From Candidatus Latescibacterota bacterium (GTDB taxonomy: Bacteria > Latescibacterota > UBA2968 > UBA8231): a DNA stretch of 39,286 bases. The notes under the pieces were generated by a model, which ran no database searches, was not told the DNA's origin, and saw nothing but the letters and a program-made list of their open reading frames with translations. Positions 1 through 7,175 of the stretch are shown here, piece after piece. The stretch spans positions 1 through 39,286 of the forward strand of contig JAJDYK010000138.1 of the NCBI GenBank assembly GCA_022825185.1, in the 5' to 3' direction. Each line of letters begins with the position of its first letter. Position 1 is the stretch's first letter. A program made the position numbers and the translations under genes.

Positions 1-70
1 CGGTTGCTTCGTCGCGGGTGTCGGAGACCGTGAGCACGGCGATGCACACGGGGACGCGGTCTTGGGTCAT
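1..70 (-). CDS. moaB: MoaB/MogA-family molybdenum cofactor protein, N-terminus only
   Basis: Only the first 23 codons are in the window; the gene runs off the left edge. The peptide starts MTQDRVPVCIAVLTVSDTRD, which matches the first beta strand and the I-A-V-L-T-V-S-D-T-R motif of MoaB/MogA proteins. These bind molybdopterin and adenylylate it before molybdenum insertion, or resemble enzymes that do. The ATG overlaps the TGA of the upstream cyclotransferase gene (ATGA), so the two are probably translationally coupled. moaD and moaE lie about 32 kb away in the same window. MoaB and MogA cannot be told apart from this fragment. Confidence 0.75.
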   Translation of the reverse strand, partial: MTQDRVPVCIAVLTVSDTRDEAT

Positions 71-891
71 GGTGTACCTTTCGGTGAAGGGGATACGAGT
101 TCGATTTGGTAGAGCTTGGGCCACCACTTGCCGGTGACGAAAAGCCGCTCGCCCTCGGGATCGTAGGCAATGCCATTGAGCACCTCGGCGTTAGAGCCAC
201 GGCGGTCTGCGTCGCTTAGCAGTCCGGTTAGGTCGATCCAGCCTGAGACTTGGCCGGTCTCCGGGTCGATGCGGGCAATGGTGTCGGTCTGCCAGATATT
301 GGCAAAGACCTCGCCGGCGACCCATTCGAGTTCGTTGAGCTGAGATACGGGTCTGTCGTGGGCCGCAACGGTGATTCGGCTGACCTCGGCAAAGGTGAAC
401 GGGTCGCGAAAGTACAGAGTCGCACTGCCATCGCTCATAACGAGTAGTTCGCCGTCGTACGTCAGCCCCCAGCCCTCGGTGGGATAGGTGAACTCCGCTA
501 GCTGCTCGAAAGAATCGAGGCGATAGGCAAAGCCCTTGTTGGCTCGCCACGTTAGCTGGAGAAGGCGATTGCCGAAGAGGGCGAGTCCCTCGGCGAAGAA
601 GCGGTCGTCTAGCTGATGGAGTTGTACGACAGTTCCTGTTTCGAGCTCGACCTTACGCAGGGACGATTGGCCGTATTGGCCGGTGCTTTCGTAGAGAAAG
701 CCGTTGTTGTAGAGCAGCCCTTGGGTGAAGGCTGTGGGGTCGTGCGGGAAGGCGCAGACGACTCGGTAGGAATAAGTGGGGATTTCAGCGGGCTTTTGTG
801 CTTGGAGGACAGCGTCGTCAGACGGGGCTAGACAACTGGCCTGGGTCGCCAAGAGCAAGACGATGGCTGTGGACTGTATCTTGCGGATCAT
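67..891 (-). CDS. Glutaminyl-peptide cyclotransferase (glutamine cyclotransferase family)
   Basis: The 274-residue product matches the plant/bacterial-type glutamine cyclotransferase family, a five-bladed beta-propeller that cyclises N-terminal glutamine to pyroglutamate. Family signatures are visible: FPHDPTAFTQGLLY near residue 50, FLYESTGQYGQSSLRKV, FAEGLALFGNRLLQLTW, EGWGLTYDGELLVMSDGS, LNELEWVAGEVFANIWQTD, and a closing LNGIAYDPEGERLFVTGKWW. The start was set at the ATG that gives MIRKIQSTAIVLLLA, an export signal with a possible lipidated Cys20, although the lipobox (Q-A-S-C) is poor. The frame is open for 73 more codons upstream, but these are not protein-like. No Shine-Dalgarno precedes this ATG. 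The stop overlaps moaB. It is probably periplasmic or membrane-anchored. Confidence 0.85.
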   Translation of the reverse strand: MIRKIQSTAIVLLLATQASCLAPSDDAVLQAQKPAEIPTYSYRVVCAFPHDPTAFTQGLLYNNGFLYESTGQYGQSSLRKVELETGTVVQLHQLDDRFFAEGLALFGNRLLQLTWRANKGFAYRLDSFEQLAEFTYPTEGWGLTYDGELLVMSDGSATLYFRDPFTFAEVSRITVAAHDRPVSQLNELEWVAGEVFANIWQTDTIARIDPETGQVSGWIDLTGLLSDADRRGSNAEVLNGIAYDPEGERLFVTGKWWPKLYQIELVSPSPKGTP

Positions 892-898
892 GTAGGGT

Positions 899-926
899 AA
901 AATACGGGGCGCGGTAGAGAGGGCAA
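899..926 (-). promoter_or_regulatory. Possible sigma70 promoter of the cyclotransferase-moaB pair
   Basis: On the minus strand TTGCCC (926-921) is followed after 16 bp by TATTTT (904-899), ending 7 nt before the ATG at 891. Transcription from it would start at or next to the initiation codon, fitting the missing Shine-Dalgarno and suggesting a leaderless message. This is motif reading only. Confidence 0.35.
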
Positions 927-1023
927 GGTAGGGGACGACGGTGCTTTTGCTGGAGAATAGATCATGGACCCAGTGCAATTTGTGGAAGCATTGATTTTCA
1001 AACTTTGCACTGATGCCGTGACG

Positions 1024-1052
1024 TTGAACATCAGTCGTCTCATTCATATACT
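1024..1052 (+). promoter_or_regulatory. Sigma70-type promoter for the gene at 1095
   Basis: TTGAAC (1024-1029), a 17-bp spacer and TATACT (1047-1052) are near consensus with ideal spacing. The predicted transcript start near 1059 gives a leader of about 36 nt, with a GAGG-like ribosome site close to 1083. Confidence 0.6.
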
Positions 1053-1094
1053 GTAAAGAACAGCATCTGTAGTGAATAGGTAGAGGACAAACGG

Positions 1095-1712
1095 GTGATA
1101 CAGCGCGCATACATACATCTCATCTGGATCGGCTTGCTGTTGGCGAGTGGGGCCGAGGCTGTGCGCATCCAAGACGCCGTGCCCGAAGAGGTGCCCAAGC
1201 GGCAGCGCGACGGGTACTATGCTGCGGTAGGCTTGGGTTTTATCAACTTGGATCATCGCGGCGCGGGCGTGCGCGTTCCCTTGGGGTTTAGGGCAGTCTT
1301 CAACCGCTTGCGTCTCATCGGCTCGGTCAATGCGCTCGATGTGAGCTTTCACGAAGGCGACGACTACGACCCGCGTTACTTCCGGCCCTATCCCAACCGT
1401 ACCTACTGCTTTGATACGCGGACTGGATACCGCGTGGCGGATTACCGTTGCTCGGGCGGCACGGATTGGCTGCGCTCGCTCAGTGGGGATCTGGCCTATA
1501 TTGTCCTCGACGAGGTGTGGATCGCCGGCCGACCGGGCAAGCTGTTCGCCGGGGCGGGCTATCGCCATCTAGACCCAGCGACGGCGTATGGCACCTTGGG
1601 GATGTTTTTCGATGCGCCAGGCCGCACCGTCGGCAGCTTCAAGATTCTAGTCGGCAAGGGCTACGTCACCTTGGGGCTGCTGTGGGGCTTTGATTTGCGC
1701 CGCGTCTTTTAG
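1095..1712 (+). CDS. Unknown exported protein, probable small outer-membrane beta-barrel
   Basis: A 205-residue protein starting at a GTG (MIQRAYIHLIWIGLLLASGAEA once initiated with Met), which supplies a clear Sec signal peptide cleaved near residue 22. The mature part alternates polar and aromatic/hydrophobic residues (YYAAVGLGFINLDH, FKILVGKGYVTLGLLWGFDL) and ends in Phe, as small outer-membrane barrels do. The two cysteines of the mature part (in YCFDT and YRCSG) could form a disulfide. I do not recognise the family, and the barrel is an inference from strand pattern and C-terminal Phe. The gene has its own promoter at 1024-1052 and ends 9 bp before the lyase gene, so the two may be cotranscribed. 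Confidence 0.7.
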   Translation: MIQRAYIHLIWIGLLLASGAEAVRIQDAVPEEVPKRQRDGYYAAVGLGFINLDHRGAGVRVPLGFRAVFNRLRLIGSVNALDVSFHEGDDYDPRYFRPYPNRTYCFDTRTGYRVADYRCSGGTDWLRSLSGDLAYIVLDEVWIAGRPGKLFAGAGYRHLDPATAYGTLGMFFDAPGRTVGSFKILVGKGYVTLGLLWGFDLRRVF

Positions 1713-1721
1713 AGGGCGTAA

Positions 1722-4340
1722 ATGATCCGCAGATGGACGCAGATGGACGCAGATGGACGCAGAGTAGTAGAAACAAAATTATCTGCTTCTCGAATCGTTC
1801 AAGTCAGTATGCTCGCCTTGGCCCTTGTGCCGGTGGGCGCTGCCGCGCAGACGCTGTCTGCTGAAGTGCATCCGGGCCTGCTTTTTGCTGCTGAAGATAT
1901 TCCCCTACTCAAAGAGCGCATCCAGCGCGAACCGTATGCCACGTGGTGGCGGACTGTGTTGCAGCGGGCGCGGAACATTCCGGCGACCTTTGTTGACGAG
2001 CGCGCTGAAGTCCGCTATGCCAAGTCCCTAGCCTTTGCTTGGCTGATGACCAACAATACCGCGTTTGCCGAACGCGCGTTGGAAGTGATGCAGGGGGTGG
2101 CGTTCCCGCCGCGGGGCGGCGACTTGGGCGAGCCACACAACGAGGGCGAGGTCGTGGCCCAGTACGCGGTGGCGTACGACATCCTGCACTCCTATGCTGC
2201 GGCCAACGACCCCCAAGCCTTGCAAGAGATGCGGTCGATTCTCGGCGAGGAAGCCGACCGCCTGTGGAAGGGCATTGTGATTGGCGAGGTGGGGTTTGGG
2301 CTGTTCCCGGTCAAAGTTCGCTTGCACGAGACTCCGCATCTCGACAACTGGCACATCCGTGCGTACGGCGGCCTCGGGCTGGCGGCCATGGCCTTGAGCG
2401 AGTACACCAGCGGCGCAGGCACGCCGCAGGAGTGGGCTGATCGCGCCTTGGAGATGGTCACCAGCAGCCTCGACTTCCAGATTGAAGAAAGAGATGGGGG
2501 ATACGCGGAGGGGCCGTTTTACAGCCGCTACGCCGCGGATGTTTATTTGCCCTACTTGTTTGCGCTCAAGAATCGCACCGGCTTGGACTTGTTTGCCGAT
2601 CCCAAGATCGAGAAGATGCACGAGTGGTCCCTGAACCTGCGGTTGCCCAACGGCCGGCGGCCCAACATCGACGACGGCCACTTAGACGATTTCTACGGGC
2701 ATTACCTAGCGGCTGTGCAAGCCAACGGGGGGATCCATCGCTGGGACTGGGAAAACAACGAGCGCGGCCTGTACGTGCGCCAGTTTTCCGAGATGGACGC
2801 CATTGCCCTGTACGACGACAGCGTGCCCGCGCAAGAGCCGACGCACGGCCCGTCGGTTTTTATGCCGGGAGCCGGCGACGCCGTCTTCCGCAGCGACTGG
2901 TCGGCTGCGGCTACCTACATGCTTTTGCGCGGTGAAAATGGCATCGCACGAGAGCACGGGTTCGCGCACGAGCATCCCGACGGGACCAGCTTTGTGATTT
3001 ACGCCGGTGGCGAGATGCTGGCCCTAGATGCGGGGTACATCAATTTTGACAACCACGACAAGGTCAATAAGGGCAGCAATCACAACGTGGTGCTGGTCGA
3101 TGGCAAGGGGCCACCGCGCCGCATTTTGCCCGTGGTGGGGACCATCGGCGACCGCAACGACGCTTTTATCGAGGGATTCTTCACCAGTGCCGCTGGCGAC
3201 TACGCGGAAGTCCGCGCTGCCTATCGGGGTGTTGAGCTGAGGCGGCGAGTCTTTTTTGCGGACCACAGGTACTTCATCGTGGCCGACGAGATTGACGATC
3301 CGGGCCGTCGCCACGCCTACGAGTGGCGGCTGCACGGCAATGGCGGCGGGACTAGTGGGGGAACGTATGCGCGCACGGGCAACTTGGCGCGTTGGACGCG
3401 GGACAAGGCCGAGTTGCTGGCGTTTTTGCCCGATCAGCCCGGCCGGGTCGCGCTTGAGAGCGAGGCGATTCACTCCTTTGACTATCGCCAAGAGCAGACC
3501 CACGCGGTGTTGCAGGTGCAGCAAGAGGGCGTCGATGGGAGATACCTAGCGGTATTGTACCTGCGGACGCGTAGGGAGGCCAGGCTGGCGTTTGAGACTG
3601 TATCCGCACAAGGAGCTGAGGCGGCTTTGGTGGCGTTGGCCGGGGCGCGGGATTTGGCTTGGCTCCGCAGCGGCGATGCGTCTGAGGCCGCTGTATCTGG
3701 GCCGGACGCGAGCTTGGTCAGCGACGCCCGCTTCGGCTATGTCCGCTATGTCGATGGGCAGCTCACTCGCTTTGTAGCGCAAGACGCGACCTATCTTTTG
3801 GCCGACGGAGAGACGGTCTTTCGCGCCAGCGAAGTGATAGACGTGAGCATGGAGCGAGACGATTATGCGGGTTTCGTGCGCGGCCCCGACGCGGGCTACC
3901 AGTTAAGAATGCCCCACGCGGGGAACGAGTGGAGCGCGGCTCGATTCCTCGGCGGCGCATGGCGGAGTACAGTCGTCGAAGGCGACCTGCTCGTGCTGGA
4001 GCTAGCGGGCGAGGGGACGCTGGAATTGGGATCTGACCAGCACGTTGAAGCGCAAAAGGGGGTGCAGCCGCGTCCCGAGCGCTATGCCTTGCACTCCAAC
4101 GCGCCCAATCCGTTCAACCCGACGACTAAAATCCGCTTCGATTTGCCCGTTGCCAGCTTGGTACAATTGACGGTGTACAACGTCTTGGGGCAGGAGGTTG
4201 AGCGGCTAGTGGAGCGGCGGATGCCGCCGGGGCGGCACGAGGTGGAGTGGGACGCGTCCGGCTACCGCAGCGGCCTCTATTTCTATGCGCTCAAAGCCGA
4301 TTCCTACCGCGCGCAGCACAAGATGATTCTGTTGCGCTAA
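1722..4340 (+). CDS. Secreted heparinase II/III-type polysaccharide lyase with FlgD/T9SS-like tail
   Basis: 872 residues. The N-terminal half is the alpha/alpha-toroid of alginate lyase/heparinase proteins (starting at HPGLLFAAEDIPLLKERI, with WLMTNNTAFAERALEVM, YDILHSYA and DNWHIRAYGGLGLAAMAL). It is followed by a heparinase II/III beta-sandwich (FRSDWSAAATYMLLRGEN, HEHPDGTSFVIYAGGEMLAL, KGSNHNVVLVDGKG). The last 85 residues are a FlgD-like/T9SS sorting module: NAPNPFNPTTKIRFDLP, LTVYNVLGQEVERL, GLYFYALKA and a basic end. It presumably cleaves an acidic polysaccharide outside the cell; the substrate cannot be read from sequence. The first 14 codons lie in a 10-bp tandem repeat (1728-1763). 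The other ATG, codon 30 at 1809, leaves a short, uncharged signal peptide, so 1722, preceded by AGAGGG, is preferred. Confidence 0.85.
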   Translation: MIRRWTQMDADGRRVVETKLSASRIVQVSMLALALVPVGAAAQTLSAEVHPGLLFAAEDIPLLKERIQREPYATWWRTVLQRARNIPATFVDERAEVRYAKSLAFAWLMTNNTAFAERALEVMQGVAFPPRGGDLGEPHNEGEVVAQYAVAYDILHSYAAANDPQALQEMRSILGEEADRLWKGIVIGEVGFGLFPVKVRLHETPHLDNWHIRAYGGLGLAAMALSEYTSGAGTPQEWADRALEMVTSSLDFQIEERDGGYAEGPFYSRYAADVYLPYLFALKNRTGLDLFADPKIEKMHEWSLNLRLPNGRRPNIDDGHLDDFYGHYLAAVQANGGIHRWDWENNERGLYVRQFSEMDAIALYDDSVPAQEPTHGPSVFMPGAGDAVFRSDWSAAATYMLLRGENGIAREHGFAHEHPDGTSFVIYAGGEMLALDAGYINFDNHDKVNKGSNHNVVLVDGKGPPRRILPVVGTIGDRNDAFIEGFFTSAAGDYAEVRAAYRGVELRRRVFFADHRYFIVADEIDDPGRRHAYEWRLHGNGGGTSGGTYARTGNLARWTRDKAELLAFLPDQPGRVALESEAIHSFDYRQEQTHAVLQVQQEGVDGRYLAVLYLRTRREARLAFETVSAQGAEAALVALAGARDLAWLRSGDASEAAVSGPDASLVSDARFGYVRYVDGQLTRFVAQDATYLLADGETVFRASEVIDVSMERDDYAGFVRGPDAGYQLRMPHAGNEWSAARFLGGAWRSTVVEGDLLVLELAGEGTLELGSDQHVEAQKGVQPRPERYALHSNAPNPFNPTTKIRFDLPVASLVQLTVYNVLGQEVERLVERRMPPGRHEVEWDASGYRSGLYFYALKADSYRAQHKMILLR
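1728..1763 (+). repeat. Three tandem 10-bp units AGATGGACGC
   Basis: AGATGGACGC occurs three times in a row (1731-1760), preceded by CGC and followed by AGA, so the array is continuous from 1728 to 1763. It lies in the first codons of the lyase gene. Because 10 is not a multiple of 3, each unit is read in a different frame (W-T-Q-M-D-A-D-G-R). It resembles the GATGGACGC-type intergenic repeats I recall from environmental bacterial genomes; that resemblance is from memory. Confidence 0.85.
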
Positions 4341-4402
4341 CTAGAAACCATCTCATACATGCCATCGGCTCCATAGGATCAGCCCTTGCGTCTGTTAAAT
4401 AA

Positions 4403-4427
4403 GGGCGACCACAAGGGTCGCCCCTAC
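4403..4427. repeat. Palindromic hairpin repeat between convergent genes
   Basis: GGGCGACC (4403-4410) and GGTCGCCC (4416-4423) form a perfect 8-bp stem, followed by CTAC. It lies between the convergent lyase and ytoQ genes, so it may act as a two-way terminator, but no T-run follows. It ends in CGCCCCTAC, the same nonamer that ends the hairpin at 24991-25018, suggesting a dispersed palindromic element. Confidence 0.6.
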
Positions 4428-4430
4428 ATT

Positions 4431-4874
4431 CTACTTTTCGATGACGTAGCGCAGGATGTCCGCGACCTGCTCGGGCGCATCGGCCACGGCGAGCGCGGCC
4501 GCATCTACCTCCTTGAGCGCGTGTTGCAACTCGGGCGGATGGAGGACGATTAGCGGCTTGTTGCCGGCGGCGGCAAACCCCGCGTCAAAGGCTGCGTTCC
4601 ACTGGCGGTATTGGTCGCCGAAGCGCACCACGACCAAGTCGGCGTCGCGGATTAAGGTGCGGGTGCGGATGGCGTTGAGTTGCGCGCCCTTGTGATCCTT
4701 CCAAAAGCTGCTTTCTTCCGGCCCGAGAATATCGACGCCGCAGTTGTCGCTGGCCGCGTGATCGGTGACCGGAGCGGTGAACTCGACCGGCAGGTCGCTG
4801 GCCGCTTGGACGATGCGCTCGCGCCAGTCGCTGTGAATCTCGCCGGATAGATAGACCTTCCACTGTTTGGACAT
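4431..4874 (-). CDS. ytoQ: YtoQ family protein
   Basis: 147 residues, full length for the YtoQ family, which is related in fold to nucleoside 2-deoxyribosyltransferases. Family hallmarks are VYLSGEIHSDWRERI at the N-terminus, FTAPVTDHAASDNCG, ILGPEESSFWKDHKGAQLNAIRTR in the middle, DADLVVVRFGDQYRQWNAAFDAG, and KPLIVLHPPELQHALKEVDAAALAVA. The biochemical role is not established, so the name is only a family assignment. It is cytoplasmic, with no signal peptide. It is transcribed alone and converges with the lyase gene, from which it is separated by a hairpin repeat. Confidence 0.85.
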   Translation of the reverse strand: MSKQWKVYLSGEIHSDWRERIVQAASDLPVEFTAPVTDHAASDNCGVDILGPEESSFWKDHKGAQLNAIRTRTLIRDADLVVVRFGDQYRQWNAAFDAGFAAAGNKPLIVLHPPELQHALKEVDAAALAVADAPEQVADILRYVIEK

Positions 4875-4926
4875 GGGGTTCCTTTTGGCGTGGTGAGTTG
4901 GATGGTAGAGAGCAGAAGACGCAATT

Positions 4927-4955
4927 TGTCGCGATTGCGGCCAGCCGCTATCTTT
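4927..4955 (+). promoter_or_regulatory. Possible promoter for the 5007 gene
   Basis: TTGTCG (4927-4932), a 17-bp spacer and TATCTT (4950-4955) lie about 50 nt upstream of the start at 5007 in the gap between divergent genes. The match is moderate and rests on motif reading alone. Confidence 0.35.
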
Positions 4956-5006
4956 TTTGCGATGTTAAGGCCGTAGTCGGGAGATGTCAACACAGGAGAG
5001 TTTGCG

Positions 5007-5300
5007 ATGAAATCGGCACTTGAGCTGGCCATGGAAAAGGCCAACGAGGCAGTCGGGGGTGCAGAGGGAATCAAGCTGACAGACGAGCAGAAAGAGGCCA
5101 TTGACCAAGTGCGCAAGCAGTACGAGGCCAAGTGGGCCGAGCAAGAGATCGCGCTCAAGGGGCAGCTAGAGCAGGCCACGGGTGCAGATCCGCAGGCCCT
5201 CGTCGAAGCGCGTCGCCAAGTGCAGGAGCAAATGAGCAAAGTCCGCAACGAGCTTTTTGCCGAGCGCGACGCCAAAATCGAGGCGATTCGCAATCAGTAG
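5007..5300 (+). CDS. Small charged coiled-coil protein of unknown function
   Basis: 97 residues, almost entirely predicted helix and rich in Glu, Gln, Lys and Ala (KLTDEQKEAIDQVRKQYEAK, then ALVEARRQVQEQMSKVRNEL). There is no signal peptide or transmembrane stretch, so it is probably a cytoplasmic helical hairpin or coiled coil. An AGGAG ribosome site sits about 8 nt before the ATG. I do not recognise a named family, though small MKSALELAMEK-type proteins are, as I recall, common in Planctomycetes-like genomes. It precedes the CocE hydrolase by 16 nt and is probably cotranscribed with it; the functional link is unknown. Confidence 0.75.
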   Translation: MKSALELAMEKANEAVGGAEGIKLTDEQKEAIDQVRKQYEAKWAEQEIALKGQLEQATGADPQALVEARRQVQEQMSKVRNELFAERDAKIEAIRNQ

Positions 5301-5316
5301 GGCGCGGCTACCAACT

Positions 5317-6996
5317 ATGCAGCCAAACTACGCAGTCGATATGAGGTTGAACATCCGCACGCCTATGCGGGACGGCGTCGATCTTTCTTCTGACATCTAT
5401 CTGCCAAAGGCATCGGGTAAGTTTCCGACTGTGTTGATGCGCACGCCGTACGACAACAACACATCGCTCCTGATCGAGAAGGCCATGCGGCTGGCCAATA
5501 GCGGTTATGCCTGCGTCATCCAAGACGTGCGGGGGCGCTGGGACTCCGACGGCGTTCACTACGCGCTGTTCGGCCACGGCCCAGACGGTTTTGATACGCA
5601 GGAATGGATTGGCCAGCAGGAGTGGAGCGACGGCAAGATCGGCATGGCCGGAGGCTCGTACCTCGGATGGGTGCAGTGGCAGAGCGCGCCGCACCGCAGT
5701 CAGTACCTGACGTGCATAGCACCAAGGGTAATGTGCGGCGATCTGTACTCGGGCCTGATTCACCCCGGCGGGGCATTTCAACTCAACGTCGCCCTTACGT
5801 GGGGAATGCGCACCAATGGCCGCACCGCCCAGAGCATCGATTACCACAACTGGACGGAGGCCTTCCGCTCGATCCCACTCATCGACATGGATCAACAGGC
5901 GGGCCGCACGCTACAGTTCTGGCGGGATTGGGTGACGCACACTGAATACGATTCCTACTGGGACTCGGTCAACGTCGAAAACAAGTGGGGCGAAATCGCG
6001 GCCCCCGCGCTGATAATGGGAGGCTGGTACGACCTGTACTCCCACAATACCTTCATCAACTTCAACGGTCTGAGGCTGCACGGGCGGACGCCTGAAGCGA
6101 GACAAAGCCAGCTCATCGTCGGTCCTTGGCCGCACGCGCTCAGCGCTTCTACCAAGACCGGTGACATCGACTTCGGCGCGAACTCGCTGTACGACTTGGA
6201 GGATTTGGAGCTACGTTGGTTTGATTATTGGCTGAAGGGCATCGACAACGGCATCGTCGGCGAGGCCCCGCTGCGGCTTTTCATAATGGGCGTCAATGAA
6301 TGGAGAGACGAGCGCGAATGGCCGCTGGCTAGGACCGACTGGCAAAAATGGTATCTGCACTCTGCTGGCAACGCCAACTCGCTATTGGGCGACGGCCGTC
6401 TATCGCCGGTTGAGCCGGGCGACGAGCCGGCGGATCGCTTTGTGTACGATCCCGATTTCCCCGTGCAGACCGCAGGCGGCAACAACTGTTGCTCGCCTCA
6501 CATTGTGCCTTGGGGGCCGTACGACCAGCGCGATGTGGAGATGAGATCCGACGTGCTTTGCTACACCAGCGAGCCTTTGGAAGCTGACCTCGAGGTGACG
6601 GGGCCGATCAAAGTCGTTTTATATGCGGCTACCGATGGGCTGGATACTGACTGGACGGCCAAGCTGGTAGATGTGTCAACTAGCGGGTACGCCAAGAATC
6701 TCTGCGATGGCATCGTCCGGGCGCGCTATCGAGAGGGCTTTGCCGCACCCAAGTTGCTTCAGCCGGGGCAAACGTACCAGTACGAGATCGATCTCGCCGT
6801 CACCGGCAATGTCTTCAAGAAGGGGCACAGGATCAGGATTGAAGTGTCCTCGTCCAATTTTCCGCGCTTCGACAGAAACCACAACACCGGCAACGACCTC
6901 GGCACGGATACTGAAATGCGCCGTGCGCAACAGACGGTGCAGCACGCTAGGACGTATCCGTCTCACGTACTCTTGCCGGTGATTCCGCGCCAGTAG
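5317..6996 (+). CDS. CocE/NonD family serine hydrolase (X-Pro dipeptidyl-peptidase type)
   Basis: 559 residues with the three parts of CocE/NonD hydrolases. An N-terminal alpha/beta-hydrolase opens with MRDGVDLSSDIYLP and VLMRTPYDNN. The nucleophile is Ser114 in GMAGGSYLGWVQW. Likely partners are Asp239 in GGWYDLYSHN and His273 in GPWPHAL. The C-terminal jelly-roll holds DTDWTAKLVDV, LQPGQTYQYEIDL and FKKGHRIRIEVSSSNFPRFDRN. Members hydrolyse esters (cocaine esterase), amides such as beta-lactam side chains, or X-Pro dipeptides; the substrate here is not predictable. The start at 5317 follows the stop of the coiled-coil gene and gives MQPNYAVDMRLNI, typical of the family. There is no signal peptide, so it is probably cytoplasmic. 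Confidence 0.9.
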   Translation: MQPNYAVDMRLNIRTPMRDGVDLSSDIYLPKASGKFPTVLMRTPYDNNTSLLIEKAMRLANSGYACVIQDVRGRWDSDGVHYALFGHGPDGFDTQEWIGQQEWSDGKIGMAGGSYLGWVQWQSAPHRSQYLTCIAPRVMCGDLYSGLIHPGGAFQLNVALTWGMRTNGRTAQSIDYHNWTEAFRSIPLIDMDQQAGRTLQFWRDWVTHTEYDSYWDSVNVENKWGEIAAPALIMGGWYDLYSHNTFINFNGLRLHGRTPEARQSQLIVGPWPHALSASTKTGDIDFGANSLYDLEDLELRWFDYWLKGIDNGIVGEAPLRLFIMGVNEWRDEREWPLARTDWQKWYLHSAGNANSLLGDGRLSPVEPGDEPADRFVYDPDFPVQTAGGNNCCSPHIVPWGPYDQRDVEMRSDVLCYTSEPLEADLEVTGPIKVVLYAATDGLDTDWTAKLVDVSTSGYAKNLCDGIVRARYREGFAAPKLLQPGQTYQYEIDLAVTGNVFKKGHRIRIEVSSSNFPRFDRNHNTGNDLGTDTEMRRAQQTVQHARTYPSHVLLPVIPRQ

Positions 6997-7061
6997 ACAG
7001 CGGTTGGTCGCCGTTCGATTTTTACGGGTATCAAGCACCTGCCAGCGAGTATCGGCGACAA

Positions 7062-7090
7062 TTGACAGTGCAAATTTTAGGGCCTACTAT
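7062..7090 (+). promoter_or_regulatory. Strong sigma70 promoter for citrate synthase
   Basis: A consensus TTGACA (7062-7067), exactly 17 bp of spacer and TACTAT (7085-7090) lie 86 bp before the citrate synthase ATG. The implied leader of about 80 nt ends in TAAGGAGAA, a good ribosome site. It probably also drives the hpf-pnt genes downstream, since I see no terminator between 8460 and 8503. Confidence 0.65.
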
Positions 7091-7175
7091 CTGATAAAAA
7101 CAGCATACCTATCTCGCTTGGGGCGCGACTCAGCGCCCTCGGCGACCGAGTTACATTAATTAAGGAGAACAAGAC

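Noticed and set aside
2028..2681. 217-codon minus-strand frame opposite the lyase
   Set aside because: Shadow of the lyase reading frame, with no signal, domain or ribosome site.
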